A DNA stretch of 64,000 nucleotides from Gigantopelta aegis (Eukaryota > Mollusca > Gastropoda > Neomphalida > Peltospiridae). Location of the stretch: contig NW_024533095.1 in the NCBI RefSeq assembly GCF_016097555.1, positions 25,307 through 89,306 of the forward strand, read 5' to 3'. Positions 11,514-25,161 of this stretch are shown piece after piece. Position numbers and translations under genes: made by a program. Under the pieces are notes generated by a model. That model was not told the DNA's origin. It searched no databases and worked only from the letters and a program-made list of their open reading frames with translations. Within the stretch, counting starts at the first letter, position 1. Each line of letters opens with the position of its first letter.

Positions 11514-14500
11514 AGCACTCATATTTAAGTAACATCAATTCCTTCTTGACAGCATGCAAAATATCTTTCAACATCAGAGAAAATGATCTCTTTACAGATT
11601 CTGAACTTTATGATGTTGACAATTTCTCAAAGGTATGTTTCATTAGTTAACTGAAATGGACAGATAGACAATTGAATGGACAGATGTTTAATACATTTGG
11701 ATAGACAGATAGACAGGACAGATGTATATGCAATGAAATGGACAGATAGACAATTGAATGGACAGATGTTTAATACATTTGGATAGACAGATAGACAGGA
11801 CAGATGTATATGCAATGAAATGGACAGATAGACAATTGAATGGACAGGTAATTTAATGTTCATATTAACTATGCACCAAATTTACAGATAGTAAAGTAAG
11901 TTTACATATGTACATGTAGACAACTACAATGGACAGATAAACAACTACAATGGACAGATAAACAACTACAATGGACAGACAACAACTATAATGGACAGAC
12001 AAACAACTACAATGGACAGATAAACAACTAGATAAACAACTACAATGGACAAACAAACAACTACAATGAACAAATAAACAACTACAATGGACAGATAAAC
12101 AACTATAATGGACAGACAAACAACTACAATGGACAGATAACAACTACAATGGACAGACAAACAACTACAATGGACAGATAAACAACTACAATGGACAGAT
12201 AAACAACTGGAGTGGACAGATGCATAATACATATATTGACATGACAAAGCAGTTAGATAATAGTCTCCTATTAATACAATAAATATTATAGTATTAATGA
12301 CCTCATAATGTAGGTGATGTCAGCACTTTCAAGTTGTCATACACACAAGAAGCTCTCAGTATGGGATGGAAGTAAGTGTGACATAATTAGTACAGCAGTG
12401 ATGATGTCATGTTACTATAAATAGAATTATGTCTTATTATGTGATGTTCTATTACAACAGGCCTTTTCCTTCTGAAGACAACAAAGACCAATTTAGCATG
12501 ATGTTAGTGGAGATGATATTTATGCATCTTTGCAGGATGTATCAGCGTAAGATATATATTAAATATTCATGTATTATAATATTTCATTTACAGTATACAT
12601 CATGACATATATTTATGTACATGTATACATGTACATTGTATTATGTACATGTATACATGTACATTGTATACATGTACATTGTATTTATGTACATGTATAC
12701 ATGTACATTGTATGCATGTACATTGTGTTTGTGTACATGTATACATGTACATTGTATACATGTACATTGTATTATGTACATGTATACATGTACATTGTAT
12801 ACATGTACATTGTATTTATGTACATGTATACATGTACATTGTATGCATGTACATTGTGTTTTGTGTACATGTATACATGTACATTGTATACATGTACATT
12901 GTATTGTATTTTATGTACATGTATACATGTACATGTATGCATGTATATTGGTGTTTATGTACATGTATACATGTACATTGTATACATGTACATTTTATTT
13001 ATGTACATGTATACATGTACATTGTATGCATGTATATTGTGTTTATGTACATGTATACATGTACATTGTATACATGTACATTTTATTTATGTACATTGTG
13101 TTTGTGTACATGTATACATGTACATTGTATTTATGTACATTGTATTTATGTACATGTATACATGTACATTGTATACATGTACATTGTGTGTTGTGTACAT
13201 GTATGTATGTACATTGTATTTATGTACATGTATATACATGTACATTGGTATTTGTGTACATGTATGCATGTACATTGTATTTATGTACATTGTATTTATG
13301 TACATGTATACATGTACATTGTATACATGTACATTGTGTTTGTGTACATGTATACAATGTACATTGTATTTATGCTATGCATATAATATATGTTATTGGA
13401 TATAATATTGTTTATGTTGAAAATGAATGGATTTTCAACAAAAAATGTTGTGTTTTAAAGAAAGGGACTTTCATCTTTTAGTCAAACAGCAGTATACGCT
13501 AATATACAAGATCTTTATCAAGAGTCTCCATCTGACGATGATGACTCCTTTGGGGTATGGAGATGAAAAGATCTATGATTCTATTGTCTATTACCAAAAA
13601 ACCAGTGAGTGTCATGTGATAGTCTAATAGTCACATGATAATCATATGATTAGTTCATCTGTTAATGGTTCATTCCATTATCTAGCCTGTGCCAGAAAAT
13701 GACCACGATGAGAAGAAGAAATCGACACTTCAAGAATTGTATGAAACAGAAAAACACTTCGTTAATGTTCTGGAAATTATTTCTAAGGTTTTGTCCATTT
13801 TCTGTCCATCTATCTGTCCATTCACTCTATTTAGGACTACTATGAGGCTTTAAAGGATCAACCAGGACTTGATGATCTCAGAGATGTGTTTATGATTTCT
13901 CAAAAGCTACTTCCTTGCCACATTTATTTAAGGGAAGGATTAGGAAGTGTGCTGAAGGGAAAGGTGATGCTGATATTGCACAATATTTCTTCGAGTAGTA
14001 AGTTTATAGATAATGCTAATATCAATCACTGTACTGATGTTCACTAGTCTAGAGCTTAGTATGGTAGCTATCCTAGGTTACTGTGGTAAGTACTAATGTT
14101 CACTAGTCTAGAGCTTAGTAATGGTAGCTATCCTAGGTTACTGTGGTAAGTACTGATGTTTACTAGTCTAGAGTTTACTAATTGTAGCTATCTTAGGTCA
14201 TTGTGGTAAGTACTGATGTTTACTAGTCTAGAGCTTACTAATGGTAGCTATCCTAGATTACTGTGGTAAGTACTGATCTTCACTAGTCTAGAGCTTACTA
14301 ATGGTAACTATCTTAGGCCACTGTGATAAGTACTAATGTTCACTAGTCTAGAGTTTACTAATGGTAGCTATCCTAGGTTACTGTGGTAAGTACTGATATT
14401 CACTAGTCTAGAGTTTACTAATATCGTAGCTATCCTAGATCACTGTGGTAAGTACTGATGTTCACTAGTCTAGAGCTTATTAATGGTAGCTATCCTAGCC

Positions 14501-15535
14501 CACTGATAAGTACTTATAGTCCAGAGCTCCATTCACATTATCTAACTTACTATTGTCAAATTAAGTAGATGCTGCTCTATTGTTTTATTTTAGGAAGAAG
14601 GGCTCTTAGAGTATGGATTGTATGCTGCCTACATACCAGAGGCTCAAGAGAAAGTTAGTTGAGTAGCAGATGTGACTAAATATCATGTCATCATTTCAGG
14701 CTAAGATGTTTCAGAACAGAGGGGAGACTAGTAAAATGATGCAGTCTATAATGGAGAGAAATAATCAGCGGTTTCCATTGGGTGATCTATTGCCTATACC
14801 GATACAGAGAATAGTACGGTATCCTTTATTAGTGAAAGAACTCGAGAAATGTTGTCGTAAAAGTGCCATGCCTTCTCAGAGAGTATTACAACAATTAGAT
14901 AAATTAAAACATTATTAGAGGTGAGATAAATTAAATGGTAAGAAATCAATATCATCTCCTTCCCTACCTCTCGCCCTCCTTCCTTCCCCTCTCCCTCCCT
15001 TCCTTCCTTCCTTCTCTCCCTTACTTCCTTCACCTCACTCTCCATTCCCTTCCTCCCTCCTTTAGGATATTGCCAAGTACATTAATGTAACTAAAGAACA
15101 CTTTGAAAAAATGAGGGCAATACAGGAATTGGAGGCCAACATTTCTGAATATAGGGTACTTATTACTAATTATATCAGGGGTGTGGAAGAATGTACTCTT
15201 CATTGTAGGGGCCTAAAATTAGCAGTCAATGTGGTCATTATCACATGGATGGTGAGTTAAGAATGAAAGTGATCGATGGAAAGGATAGAGATGAACCTAA
15301 AAGCCGGTATGTTCCACTTTCTATTGTTTACTTATCAATCTGTGTTATCTAGCTGGGTATTCTTGTTTGACAAGATACTATTGATAACTGCACGAAAGTA
15401 CAAGTTTACTAAAGGGACATCATATTCTGTGAAAGCATATCATGATATAGCAGATATTACCTTAGTGGATCCTATTGTATCAGTAAAAACAAAGGTAGAA
15501 AAGTAGAGAATATGAACTAGGTGATTCTGTCTCTG

Positions 15536-15571
<36 letters not shown>

Positions 15572-15579
15572 TGTGTGTC

Positions 15580-15636
<57 letters not shown>

Positions 15637-15649
15637 GTCTCTGTCTCTG

Positions 15650-15685
<36 letters not shown>

Positions 15686-16686
15686 AACTCACACGTACAA
15701 ATACAGAGTTCTCCATATTCATTTAAGATCAGAGTAGAGGGGTAAAGATGGTAAAGGTAAGCATTGCACGCAAAAATACAAGACTGTTCTATTGCACTTC
15801 ATACAGAGACATGTGAGTATATAGCATTTGCAAAAACTGACCAATTGAAATTCAAATGGAGAGACTCTATTAACAAAGCAAGGTACTACTAGTTATTCTT
15901 GTTATATAAACTGGTTTTACAAGTTTTGTTTTATTTTCAGAGAAGTTATTTCTCCAAAAGCAGGCAAGAAAGGTAATTGAAAATACATGCTCTTAAAAAT
16001 GCATTGTCTTTGAGCTTGTAGTCATGACAACTGATGTGTGGCTACAAGTCTAAGCAACAATGCTATATAAAGTATGGGATTGTTCAAATTGAATTAAATG
16101 TTACTCTAGATTTCTAATTCCACGGCATTTCCATTACATTTGTATTGTACTGTATAGTGGGAGGAACTGTGGTTTCTTGGATAATGTTATTTTACTGGCT
16201 AGGACTGGTAGATTGTAACAATATTATGAATGACTGCATTAATTGCCCATCAAGAGATCAGGGAAATTTCTGAGAACTTAGCTAGCTGAGTTAAAAATAT
16301 TACCCCCTATAATAATGGTGCAGTATCAAATATCAAATTATTAGGATTTTTAAAATGACTAATAATTAGAATATTAATGGTATGTGTTTCATTTTAACAG
16401 GTCATCACACATTTGAACTAGTCAATTTTGATTCTCCTAAAAGATGTCAGGCTTGTCACAAGTACTTGTATGGATGTTATTTTCAAGGCTACGAATGTTC
16501 TGGTAAAGTTTGATCACATGACATGTCACATGACATTGCTACATTATAATAATGTGTAATTTTATACTGAATTGCTCATTTTAGAATGTCATGTGATATC
16601 ACATGCTGAATGTCTTTGTAATCTGAGTTCCTGTGTGGCAGTTAGACCAAGAAGTATGTGCAATAGTTGTAAAAAATTTATACATA

Positions 16687-16779
<93 letters not shown>

Positions 16780-19700
16780 CTCTCTCTCTCTCTTCTCTTT
16801 CTCTCTCTCTTTCTCTCTCAGGACCACCACACACAACAGCACACTCTGTAAGTTTTTTATTCTCTCTCTCTCTTTCACACACACACAAATTAATTACACA
16901 TATTTTCTTATAGCCATTGAGGGAAAAACAAAGTGTAGACAGTGTTTTTCCTCGTTTTCATCCAAAAGAGGAACAATCAATGGAACAGAACAACAAAGTA
17001 ATAATAATATTTAGTAGGTAACAAATTATAGTTCTACTTTCTACTTGACACAGGAAAAGTCTATGTAGCAAGTCAAAGGTACATTAATAGTCTCATTGTT
17101 GATAATATCTCCATATCTCACTAGATATAATGCTATTGGTCCAAGAAGGGACACGTTCCTTTCATTTGAAAGAGGAGATGAGATTTCTATTACTAAAGAC
17201 TCAGATCAAGAATGGTGGGAGGTGAAATGTTTAGACCCTTTTTCATTGTATGATAATTACCTCAATTTTGTACTGTCAAGAACCCATAGCCTCATTTTAA
17301 AATGAAGCAGCATGTAAACATAATGGAACAGCATCAAACATGACTCTTCATCCTCCTTAGCAAGGGTATAGGTCCCTAGTATCATATTTTGATTGATCAT
17401 AAATTATTAATCATTACGTAATAACTGTACATTGTTCTCTGATTAATATCATTTAATACAATCTATCAGTTGTTATCATTTTGTAATATTATTAAAATTT
17501 AATTTATTTTAGGGTGTGTTAGTTAAAAATGGCCAACGAGGACTAGTATCACCAAATTATTTAGTTAAAAAAAACTACTGTAGTAAGTTATAATATACCT
17601 GTCCTCAACTTGACATGTGACAAATTGTATTAGGTAGGAGACCCAACCCTCACTGATTTAGACATCACAAGAAAGAGACTATCACAATATGGATGGTTAG
17701 TATATTAATAATACTGCTCTATATATTATATTTACTGTATTACTGGTAATGATGACTTGTATTATTATTACTATCAAAGTCTGTTCATAGTTACTTTGAC
17801 CTTGTAAATCAATTTAGCGACTTCGTTATATTTTAATACATGAATTTATATGGACTTATATGACAATATATCTGAACTGTCAAATGTATAGATTTTAGAT
17901 TTACAAAGTACTATTGGAGGATTTAGTACAAAGGTCAATATGAACGGACTTTAGTATAACATAGTATATTGAGAGACAAATGTAATATAGTGTAGTCATT
18001 GTTGTATATTCACAACAAGTTAATATAGCTGATGGTTATTAAGACAATGTGGGTGTGGATTGTAGCTTGAAAGGTTTTTGAGAGTCTGCTGTTATTGTTG
18101 TTATTATTAACTGTTTTTAATGCTTCTGACTCAAGTACAAACAGAGTAGTATCATACTATAACTTAGGTATGTTGATAATGAATTATATAATAGATAATA
18201 CCTTGGACAATGGGCCCACATGTTTTTAACTCAAGGAAGCCTTGTATAAAGGAGGGATTATCTTGTCTGTGTTTAAAAAAAACTCAGAATTATTTTTATA
18301 ATTATTGTTTGTTGTGAAAAGTCAATATTAATAATTTAATTCATAACATGTTAGTAAGACAATGTAAAAAACATCAATGGATGTTTTTAAATAATTTGTA
18401 AAACTTGAAACTGACCAATCCAATTGCTTCATTCAATCTGTATACACTCTAACAGATACACATTGTTACATTGGTAATTCTATACTATTCCTTTTACAGG
18501 TATATTGGTATGAAGACTCGTATTGATGCTGAGGTAGCCCTTCATAGATTACGTGATGGTGTGTTTCTAATAAGAGAGAGTATGGACAGACCAGGAGAAT
18601 ATGCAGTGGCTTTAAAGTAAGCTAGTCTCTACTATGTGCATTGAGGAAACAAATGTTAAAGAACAGCTCTAAACAATTGATAGTTATTGTAGCAGGAGTT
18701 GTAGCATAACTTTGAATAAACATATCAGTCTTGTCCATTGTCAAAGCAGTGTATGAGTTTATATATTATAATAATACATTACTTTTTTATTTTTTTTGTC
18801 ATTTATAGATGGAACAATATGCCTAAACATATTAAAATTATGAAGATCCTCAAACTGATAGATTCTATGTGTCTGATGCCTGTGACTTTGAGTCCATTGA
18901 CGATTTAGTGAAATATTATCAGAAAAATACTCTGGGAGTTAGTTTTCCTGGAGTAGACACAACACTGAAGTTCCCGTACCAAGATGTAATAATTGGCTTC
19001 GGAAGACGTCATCATTCAGTATCTGCACCTCCTCCTCCTCCAAACTTTCCTGCACCACATCCACAAAATCAGCAGACTCCATTAGTATCACCACCTCCTT
19101 ATGGAGGAGATGGCAACTGGGTAGAAGCCGTGTGTGAATTTGAGGGAGAGGGACCTGGGCATTTATCATTTAAAGTAAGTTGGTACAGACTTACCAGTGA
19201 TGTAGGATAGTTACCATTGGTAAACTCTAGACTAGTGAACATCAGTACTTACCACAGTGACCTAGATAGCTACCATTAGTAAGCTCTAGACTAGTGAACA
19301 TCAGTACTTACCACAGTAACCTAGGATAGCTACCATTAGTAAACTCTAGACTAGTGAACATCAGTACTTACCACAGTGACCTAGGATAGCTACCATTAGT
19401 AAGCTCTTGACTAATGAACATTAGTACTCACCACAGTGACCTAGGATAGCTACCATTAGTAAACTCTAGACTAGTGAACATCAGTACTTACCACAGTGAC
19501 CTAGGATAGCTACCATTAGTAAGCTCTAGACTAGTGAACATTAGTACTTACCACAGTGACCTAGGATAGCTACCATTAGTAAACTCTAGACTAGTGAACA
19601 TCAGTACTTACCACAGTGACCTAGGATAGCTACCATTAGTAAACTCTAGACTAGTGAACATCAGTACTTACCACAGTGACCTAGGATAGCTACCATTAGT

Positions 19701-20435
19701 AAGCTCTTGACTAATGAACATTAGTACTTACCACAGTGACCTAGGATAGCTACCATTAGTAAACTCTAGACTAGTGAACATCAGTACTTACCACAGTGAC
19801 CTAGGATAGCTACCATTAGTAAGCTCTAGACTAATGAACATTAGTACTTACCACAGTGACCTAGGATAGCTACCATTAGTAAACTCTAGACTAGTGAACA
19901 TCAGTACTTACCACAGTGACCTAGGATAGCTACCATTAGTAAGCTCTAGACTAATGAAACATTAGTACTTACCACAGTGACCTAGGATAGCTACCATTAG
20001 TAAACTCTAGACTAGTGAACATCAGTACTTACCACAGTGACCTATGATAGCTACCATTAGTAAACTCTAGACTAGTGAACATCATTACTTACCTTGGATG
20101 GTCTAGCTCTAATAATTTGTGCTATCTTATTATTTAGAAACATGATCGCATTAAAGTGTTGACAAAGGACACTCAAAAATTAGGCTGGTGGTTTGGGGAA
20201 TGTAATGGCAAAGTAAGTCAAATTAATATGATTCTTGTACTACATGTTTGTTGCCATTGGTCAAGTACATACATATTTGATGTCCATGTTTCTATGCATG
20301 AATAAATTTTTAAGATAGCAAAGAAAATGAAATGAGATTATAATTGAAAATTTTTGGTTTATTAATTTTTTTTTTGTTTTCTAGACGGGCTACTTTCCAT
20401 CTGATTACACATATAAAATTCCTAATGCTAAATAA
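9306..20435 (+). CDS. VAV: VAV family Rho/Rac guanine-nucleotide exchange factor, complete
   Basis: About 27 exons, most with clean GT-AG ends, encode the full VAV order. Calponin homology: 9306-9515 and 11516-11632. Acidic region with three tyrosine motifs ([30 protein letters not shown]): 12461-13604. DH: 13686-14920, with the [20 protein letters not shown] helix that contacts Rac. PH: 15066-15882. C1 zinc finger: 16401-16653 (H..F...[10 protein letters not shown]...QGYEC). N-terminal SH3: 17054-17582 (ALYDY-like [10 protein letters not shown], then [13 protein letters not shown]). SH2: 17634-18940 ([16 protein letters not shown]-like Arg). Pro-rich linker. C-terminal SH3: 19100-20435, ending [13 protein letters not shown] and stop. 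The family couples phosphotyrosine signals to Rac/Rho activation. A few one-base breaks (exons 3, 4 and 14700-14920) resemble those in neighbouring genes. Introns hold most of the window's satellites. The ATG is followed at once by a canonical CH start and sits head to head with the CARD gene. Confidence 0.93.
9516..11454 (+). other. VAV: VAV intron 1, unique sequence
   Basis: Nearly 2 kb of AT-rich intron without recognised exons or repeats until the TC tract just before exon 2. It is the longest VAV intron and the likeliest place for intronic regulatory sites, but no specific site can be named. Confidence 0.6.
11455..11513. repeat. TC/TCTG microsatellite acting as polypyrimidine tract
   Basis: A CT- and CTGT-rich run directly precedes the CTAG acceptor of VAV exon 2 at 11516. 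Confidence 0.85.
11656..11850. repeat. 82-bp tandem repeat, about 2.4 copies
   Basis: Units start at 11656, 11738 and 11820, each opening ATGGACAGATAGACAATTG. The copies are nearly identical, so the expansion is recent. It lies in the VAV intron after exon 2. Confidence 0.9.
11920..12215. repeat. 20-21 bp minisatellite, about 14 copies
   Basis: Repeats of CAACTACAATGGACAGATAAA with small variants. The GGACAGA core is shared with the adjacent 82-bp repeat, so the two arrays probably grew from one sequence. Confidence 0.9.
12612..13375. repeat. VAV: Palindromic TACATGTA satellite in a VAV intron
   Basis: About 760 bp built from GTACATGTATACATGTAC, a perfect palindrome, spaced by ATTGTATTT or similar. 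The array contains no TAA, TAG or TGA in any forward frame, which creates long meaningless open frames rich in Cys, Tyr, Met and His. It fills the intron between the exons that carry the first and second regulatory tyrosine motifs. Confidence 0.95.
14028..14516 (+). repeat. VAV: 60-bp satellite array, about 8 copies, forward orientation
   Basis: The unit holds TTCACTAGTCTAGAG, GGTAGCTATCCTAG and CTGTGGTAAGTACTGATG. Copies differ by a few substitutions. It fills the VAV intron in the middle of the DH-coding region, beginning about 30 bp after the exon ending at 13997. Read in the sense direction, each unit offers a consensus GTAAGT donor and a CTAG acceptor-like end. The same family occurs inverted at 19.2 kb. 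Confidence 0.93.
14956..15064. repeat. C/T-rich low-complexity tract
   Basis: CCTT and CCCT repeats form the long polypyrimidine tract before the VAV exon at 15066. Confidence 0.85.
15523..15685. repeat. TC and TGTC microsatellite
   Basis: TCTC runs surrounding about ten CTGT units, inside the VAV intron before the exon at 15707. Confidence 0.95.
16690..16882. repeat. TC microsatellite split by a 26-bp VAV exon
   Basis: Long TCTC tracts flank a small exon (16822-16847) coding the linker between C1 and SH3. The tracts form the pyrimidine stretches of both adjoining acceptors. Apparent Ser-Leu and Arg-Glu reading frames here are artefacts. Confidence 0.9.
19199..20092 (-). repeat. VAV: 60-bp satellite array, about 15 copies, inverted relative to 14 kb
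   Basis: The same 60-bp family as at 14028-14516 but on the opposite strand, filling the VAV intron between the exon ending at 19174 and the one starting at 20138. Alternate units differ (TAAACTCTAGACTAGTG versus TAAGCTCTTGACTAATG), giving a partly regular 120-bp higher-order period. Copies are almost identical, so this array is younger or better homogenised than the forward one. Confidence 0.95.
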
Positions 20436-20701
20436 AAATGAAATATATTTTGTTTATTACAACTACTACTTGAATGGAATGAAATGAGCAAATTCAAACT
20501 CCATTTTTTCTTCATTAGAAAAATATAAATATTATTTGTTGTAATTATTATAATTTTTTTTCCTTTTTGAGTGTAACAGTGTTATTGGTTAATGTATGTC
20601 TGTTTTGTTGTTGTTTTGATGCATACATATGTTCCATACATGTAATATATTATCAGGTTCACTCTCATACATTAGCGATATAAGCATAGTACAAGCAATC
20701 C

Positions 20702-20740
20702 AGCCCCTCCTCCTTTTTGATATCAAAAGGAGGAGGGGCT
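20702..20740. terminator. Near-perfect hairpin between convergent VAV and BiP 3' ends
   Basis: AGCCCCTCCTCC and its complement flank a GATATC centre, with one extra T. The 39-bp palindrome lies 267 bp after the VAV stop and 179 bp beyond the BiP stop, so transcripts from either gene could contain the stem. A 3'-end or insulating role is inference; it could also be a remnant of a small inverted-repeat element. Confidence 0.45.
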
Positions 20741-20918
20741 AGCTAATATACATGCTATATAAGAATATACCATTGTTGAATGAAAGGTGTTAAATCTCCA
20801 CCCTATAGATATTGAACGTCTATGCAAATCACAAAATTTTATTATATACATGTGAAGTATAGTGTTCATGTGTTGTGTAAATAGTGTTATTAAAAAGAGG
20901 AGAATCATTATTGAATAT

Positions 20919-23295
<2,377 letters not shown>

Positions 23296-23419
23296 ATTGA
23301 GATGTCTTTTTAATTAACTTCTAAAGTCTCTCCTTTTCGTGAAAACAATAAGGAATTTGTGAAGGCGAGTTGTTCGAATGACTTTTTATGCAGTCTGCGA
23401 AAGTAGCGCTGTTCTTGTA

Positions 23420-23532
23420 TGTGGAGCAATCTCATTGGTCCAATTGAGCCGCGCCCCACCTCGGGCGTTCACTATTGTTGCACGGTGGAAAATATGATTG
23501 GTCAGTATTGGCAAATGGAAAGATTTGATTGG
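23420..23532 (-). promoter_or_regulatory. HSPA5: Cluster of ERSE-like sites upstream of BiP
   Basis: The mammalian ER stress response element is CCAAT-N9-CCACG. Reading toward BiP there are three close versions: CCAAT-N9-CCATT at 23514-23532, CCAAT-N9-CACCG (or N8-CCACC) at about 23483-23501, and CCAAT-N9-CCACA at 23420-23438. They lie 125-240 bp upstream of the BiP ATG. Three CCAAT boxes at this spacing suggest NF-Y plus ATF6 control, as in vertebrate BiP; that regulation is inferred. Confidence 0.5.
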
Positions 23533-23539
23533 TTAGCGT

Positions 23540-24363
23540 CACAGATGACTTGGCGTTCAAAATAAGAAGACACATAGTATTGTCAAATCATCATGACCTT
23601 CAGAGTTCAAAGTTTAACTGAGTTCAAGTGTTGCAGCTAAACTTGGTATTTCTCCCACAGTATTTGCTGGGAACCTACATAATGAGACATGCATAAACAT
23701 ACCATCTTGTTCAGTCTTCAAAATTCAAGTTTAATTACACAAATAACTGAAGATGCTAATACGAAAGTCAGTAGAATTATCTACAGTTCTAAACTAAAAA
23801 GTGATGCGCTAAGGTGGCGGTACGGTGGAAGTCGGAAGCCATATAATTTTATTATAATAATAATATCATACTATATTCATAAATTCATAACACACTCTCA
23901 TTAAACCATATTTGTGGTTGGTTTGCATTCTTGCCAATAGATTTCACCTATTATTAACATGGGTGTGGTTCCAAGATAATGACATACCTCTCACATTCCA
24001 GTGGTTTTCGTAGCTAATAAGCAAGTACAAACTGTTGTACTAAGGTACATTTATCTCAGCTCTAATACTACGCACAGGTAAGAAATCTTGAAAAACTCTA
24101 CCCAACATTGGTACGAGTAATCCTATGAAGCCAATTTTTAAAATGGCGTTCGGTTTTCCGAAGGCTCTCAAAGATTTGACTCTGATTAGTGTAATATAGC
24201 AGTAATTCAAAAAAAGCTTTCATAGGATTATAGATATCATATAACTGTAATAGCAAGGTAAATTTGTAATGTTTACCTATAAGAAAGTTTTAGAAAAATG
24301 TACCTTTGTTCTGTATACTGTTTGTTACTCCAGTAACTCTTGATTGATGTGTGCAATTGTTTT
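23540..24363. other. Intergenic DNA without recognised features
   Basis: AT-rich sequence between the BiP promoter and the MITE. No coding match was seen. Confidence 0.5.
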
Positions 24364-24911
24364 CAGGGGCTTAGACACCATAAAAAATTTGGGGGGGGGG
24401 GAGGGGGCTCAAATGTAACTGATATTTTTTACTACCATGCCGAAAAAATTACAATGAGTTTAAGTATGTTACATGCGAATAACTTGAATCAATAACAGTA
24501 TAACAATCAGTAGACTGTTTTAAAATTGTCCAAAATGCTTCATCCTTTCATCATTTTTCTTTACAAACTCCTTGGCTATTGAAAGTAAATTGAGATTATT
24601 GGTGTAGTTGTTGTGTATATGCAAAAGTAAATAATTGTTTAAGTGGCTTTGAGTCACTGTTAAGAACAAATGATTGAAGTTGTGTATAGCTGGTATTAAT
24701 TATTCATATAGTATGCATATACATGATCGATCACCTACAAATACATGTACATCATTTACACTGTCAGGTGATAAAATTTTGACACTATTCATTTTTGATA
24801 ATGGTTTTTTGAAATTGCTGAATCATTCAAATTAAGAGGGGCTATGCCCCCCCCAGTCTTAAATTGTAGGGGGGGCTCGAGCCCCCCTGCCCCCCTATGT
24901 CTAAGCCAGTG
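24364..24911. mobile_element. hAT-like MITE, about 550 bp
   Basis: The left end reads CAGGGGCTTAGACA and the complement of the right end reads CACTGGCTTAGACA, giving 12 of 14 matching terminal bases. CA(G/C)(G/T)GG ends are typical of hAT elements. G-runs inside the left end and C/G-runs with a CTCGAG centre inside the right end add hairpin potential. There is no transposase reading frame. Flanking T-rich sequence (TTGTTTT and GTTTTTAA) gives no clean 8-bp target duplication, so the family call is tentative. Confidence 0.5.
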
Positions 24912-25161
24912 GTTTTTAAGTTTTTTATCAAAGTTGAAGACCACTGATATAATGTAGTAGTCAAAGGATGGTATTTAAACAAGAAAAGATATAGAAATTA
25001 TAATAGAAAAAAATTAAGCTATGAATATCATTAACGCCATAACTGAGTTATCATGTCAACATTACGCAGATATGATATTGACCTATATTTTCTCCCTATA
25101 TAGCAACATTCACTTACTAGGGCAAGAGGGAAGTGGCGTGGCAACATTTGAACTTAATAAA

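Noticed and set aside
12569-13481. Overlapping open frames of 250-290 codons rich in Met, Tyr, Cys, Thr and His
   Set aside because: They are translations of the TACATGTA satellite, which lacks stops by composition, and lie in a VAV intron.
16572-16913. Ser-Leu and Arg-Glu repeat proteins on both strands
   Set aside because: Artefact of the TC microsatellite around a real 26-bp VAV exon.
19199-20092. Regular direct repeats that could suggest a CRISPR array
   Set aside because: The 60-bp units are contiguous with no unique spacers, and the context is a eukaryotic intron.
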